This document shows positions 63,632-64,000 of a stretch of DNA of 64,000 nt, piece by piece. The notes under the pieces are model-generated. The model was not told where the DNA came from. It searched no databases and saw only the letters and a list, made by a program, of their open reading frames with translations. The stretch spans positions 27,965,974-28,029,973 of the forward strand of contig OZ007570.1 of NCBI GenBank assembly GCA_963931925.1. Direction: 5' to 3'. Position 1 is the stretch's first letter; each line of letters opens with the position of its first letter. A program made the position numbers and the translations under genes. This DNA is from Onchidella celtica. Its lineage: Eukaryota; Mollusca; Gastropoda; Systellommatophora; Onchidiidae.

Positions 63632-64000
63632 TGTCACGAGTGGAGTGAGTGCAATTAAGGGGAGTGCTACAGAGCGGGTGTAGAGTAAGAAGGGCTCACG
63701 GTAGGCAAGTCAGTTAAGCGTGATGTTGTGAGTTGTGGGGGGGTCTGAAGGAGGCGAAAGCGCGGCATTACTATCACTGCAAGTTAGAAGGTCCTAGGGA
63801 TCGGACCTGTGAATAAAAGCCCATCGGGCGGACATAAAGGGGAAGCAGTCGAGAAGACTAGTGAGAGTCTTTCCAGTTATGACTGGTATGTAGAACGTTG
63901 ATTGATTATTATGATTGATGTATTATATTATATTCGTCTATTACCATGATGTGAATAAGTATATGTGAGGAATGTGGAAGTCCTTGATATTGGATATAGC
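63632..64000 (+). repeat. 3' LTR, first 369 bp
   Basis: Identical by eye to 57678-58046; cut by the window end, so the target duplication on this side cannot be seen. Confidence 0.93.

Larger units (their letters stand above)
57678..64000 (+). mobile_element. Ty3/gypsy LTR retrotransposon with Gmr1-type domain order, internally deleted, running off the window
   Basis: 5' LTR 57678-58868, tRNA-Pro-like primer-binding site, ~980-nt leader, gag-protease-integrase frame (59852-62464), RT/RNase H fragment (to 63275), polypurine tract, 3' LTR from 63632. The LTRs are identical over the 369 bases visible, so insertion is recent. Integrase precedes reverse transcriptase, as described for Gmr1 of cod and related elements, not as in ordinary gypsy. 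The integrase catalytic core and the N-terminal half of RT are missing, so the copy cannot be autonomous. Confidence 0.9.

Overview
The window looks like nuclear DNA of an invertebrate animal, probably a lophotrochozoan and perhaps a gastropod mollusc. It has long AT-rich introns with GT/GC-AG splice sites, RTE and CR1/L2 LINEs, piggyBac-like TTAA elements, a Gmr1-type Ty3/gypsy retrotransposon and long (GATA)n arrays. No RNA gene, CRISPR array or bacterial operon was recognised. The taxon is an inference from repeat content only.

The single clear host gene is ATM, the PI3K-like DNA-damage checkpoint kinase, on the minus strand. I can place 29 consecutive coding exons from 39,461 down to 1,506. 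Joined, they give 4,765 nt of uninterrupted frame (1,588 codons plus one base). Every splice phase agrees, and the protein is recognisable as the N-terminal and central alpha-solenoid of ATM. The exon with the start codon was not found upstream of 39,461, and the FAT/kinase half lies beyond the low-coordinate end.

The ATM introns carry many insertions. From low to high coordinate these are: a decayed ~3.5 kb DNA transposon with near-perfect 35-bp inverted termini (1,715-5,196); a full-length RTE LINE with an intact 1,005-aa ORF and a 12-bp target duplication (5,258-8,527); a LINE relic (11.6-12.1 kb); two oppositely oriented ~1.1 kb piggyBac-like elements (13.1-14.2 and 21.1-22.2 kb); a ~37-bp minisatellite (17.7-18.2 kb); a solo LTR between 195-bp direct repeats (31.0-32.5 kb); two small TTAA-type MITEs (34.3 and 34.8 kb); and a solo LTR with a clean 5-bp target duplication (37.4-38.3 kb).

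Upstream of ATM the window is mainly repeats. There is an LTR/leader fragment with a tRNA-Lys-like primer-binding site (40.5-41.7 kb), a 1.2 kb (GATA)n/GATCAGAATA satellite (43.8-45.0 kb) and a CR1/L2 LINE (45.1-48.4 kb). A region of about 50.5-52.5 kb is promoter-like: it holds a CTCF-like site, CCAAT and YY1-like motifs, a perfect 50-bp hairpin and a THAP-like first exon with a frameshift. A second, different RTE-like LINE with a C-terminal zinc finger follows (52.6-56.3 kb).

The last 6.3 kb is a young Ty3/gypsy element. Its LTRs are identical over the 369 bases available. It has a triplicated tRNA-Pro-like primer-binding site, a gag-protease-integrase ORF, and then RT/RNase H located downstream of integrase. 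That is the unusual Gmr1 domain order, here with internal deletions. Two solo LTRs of the same family sit inside ATM introns.
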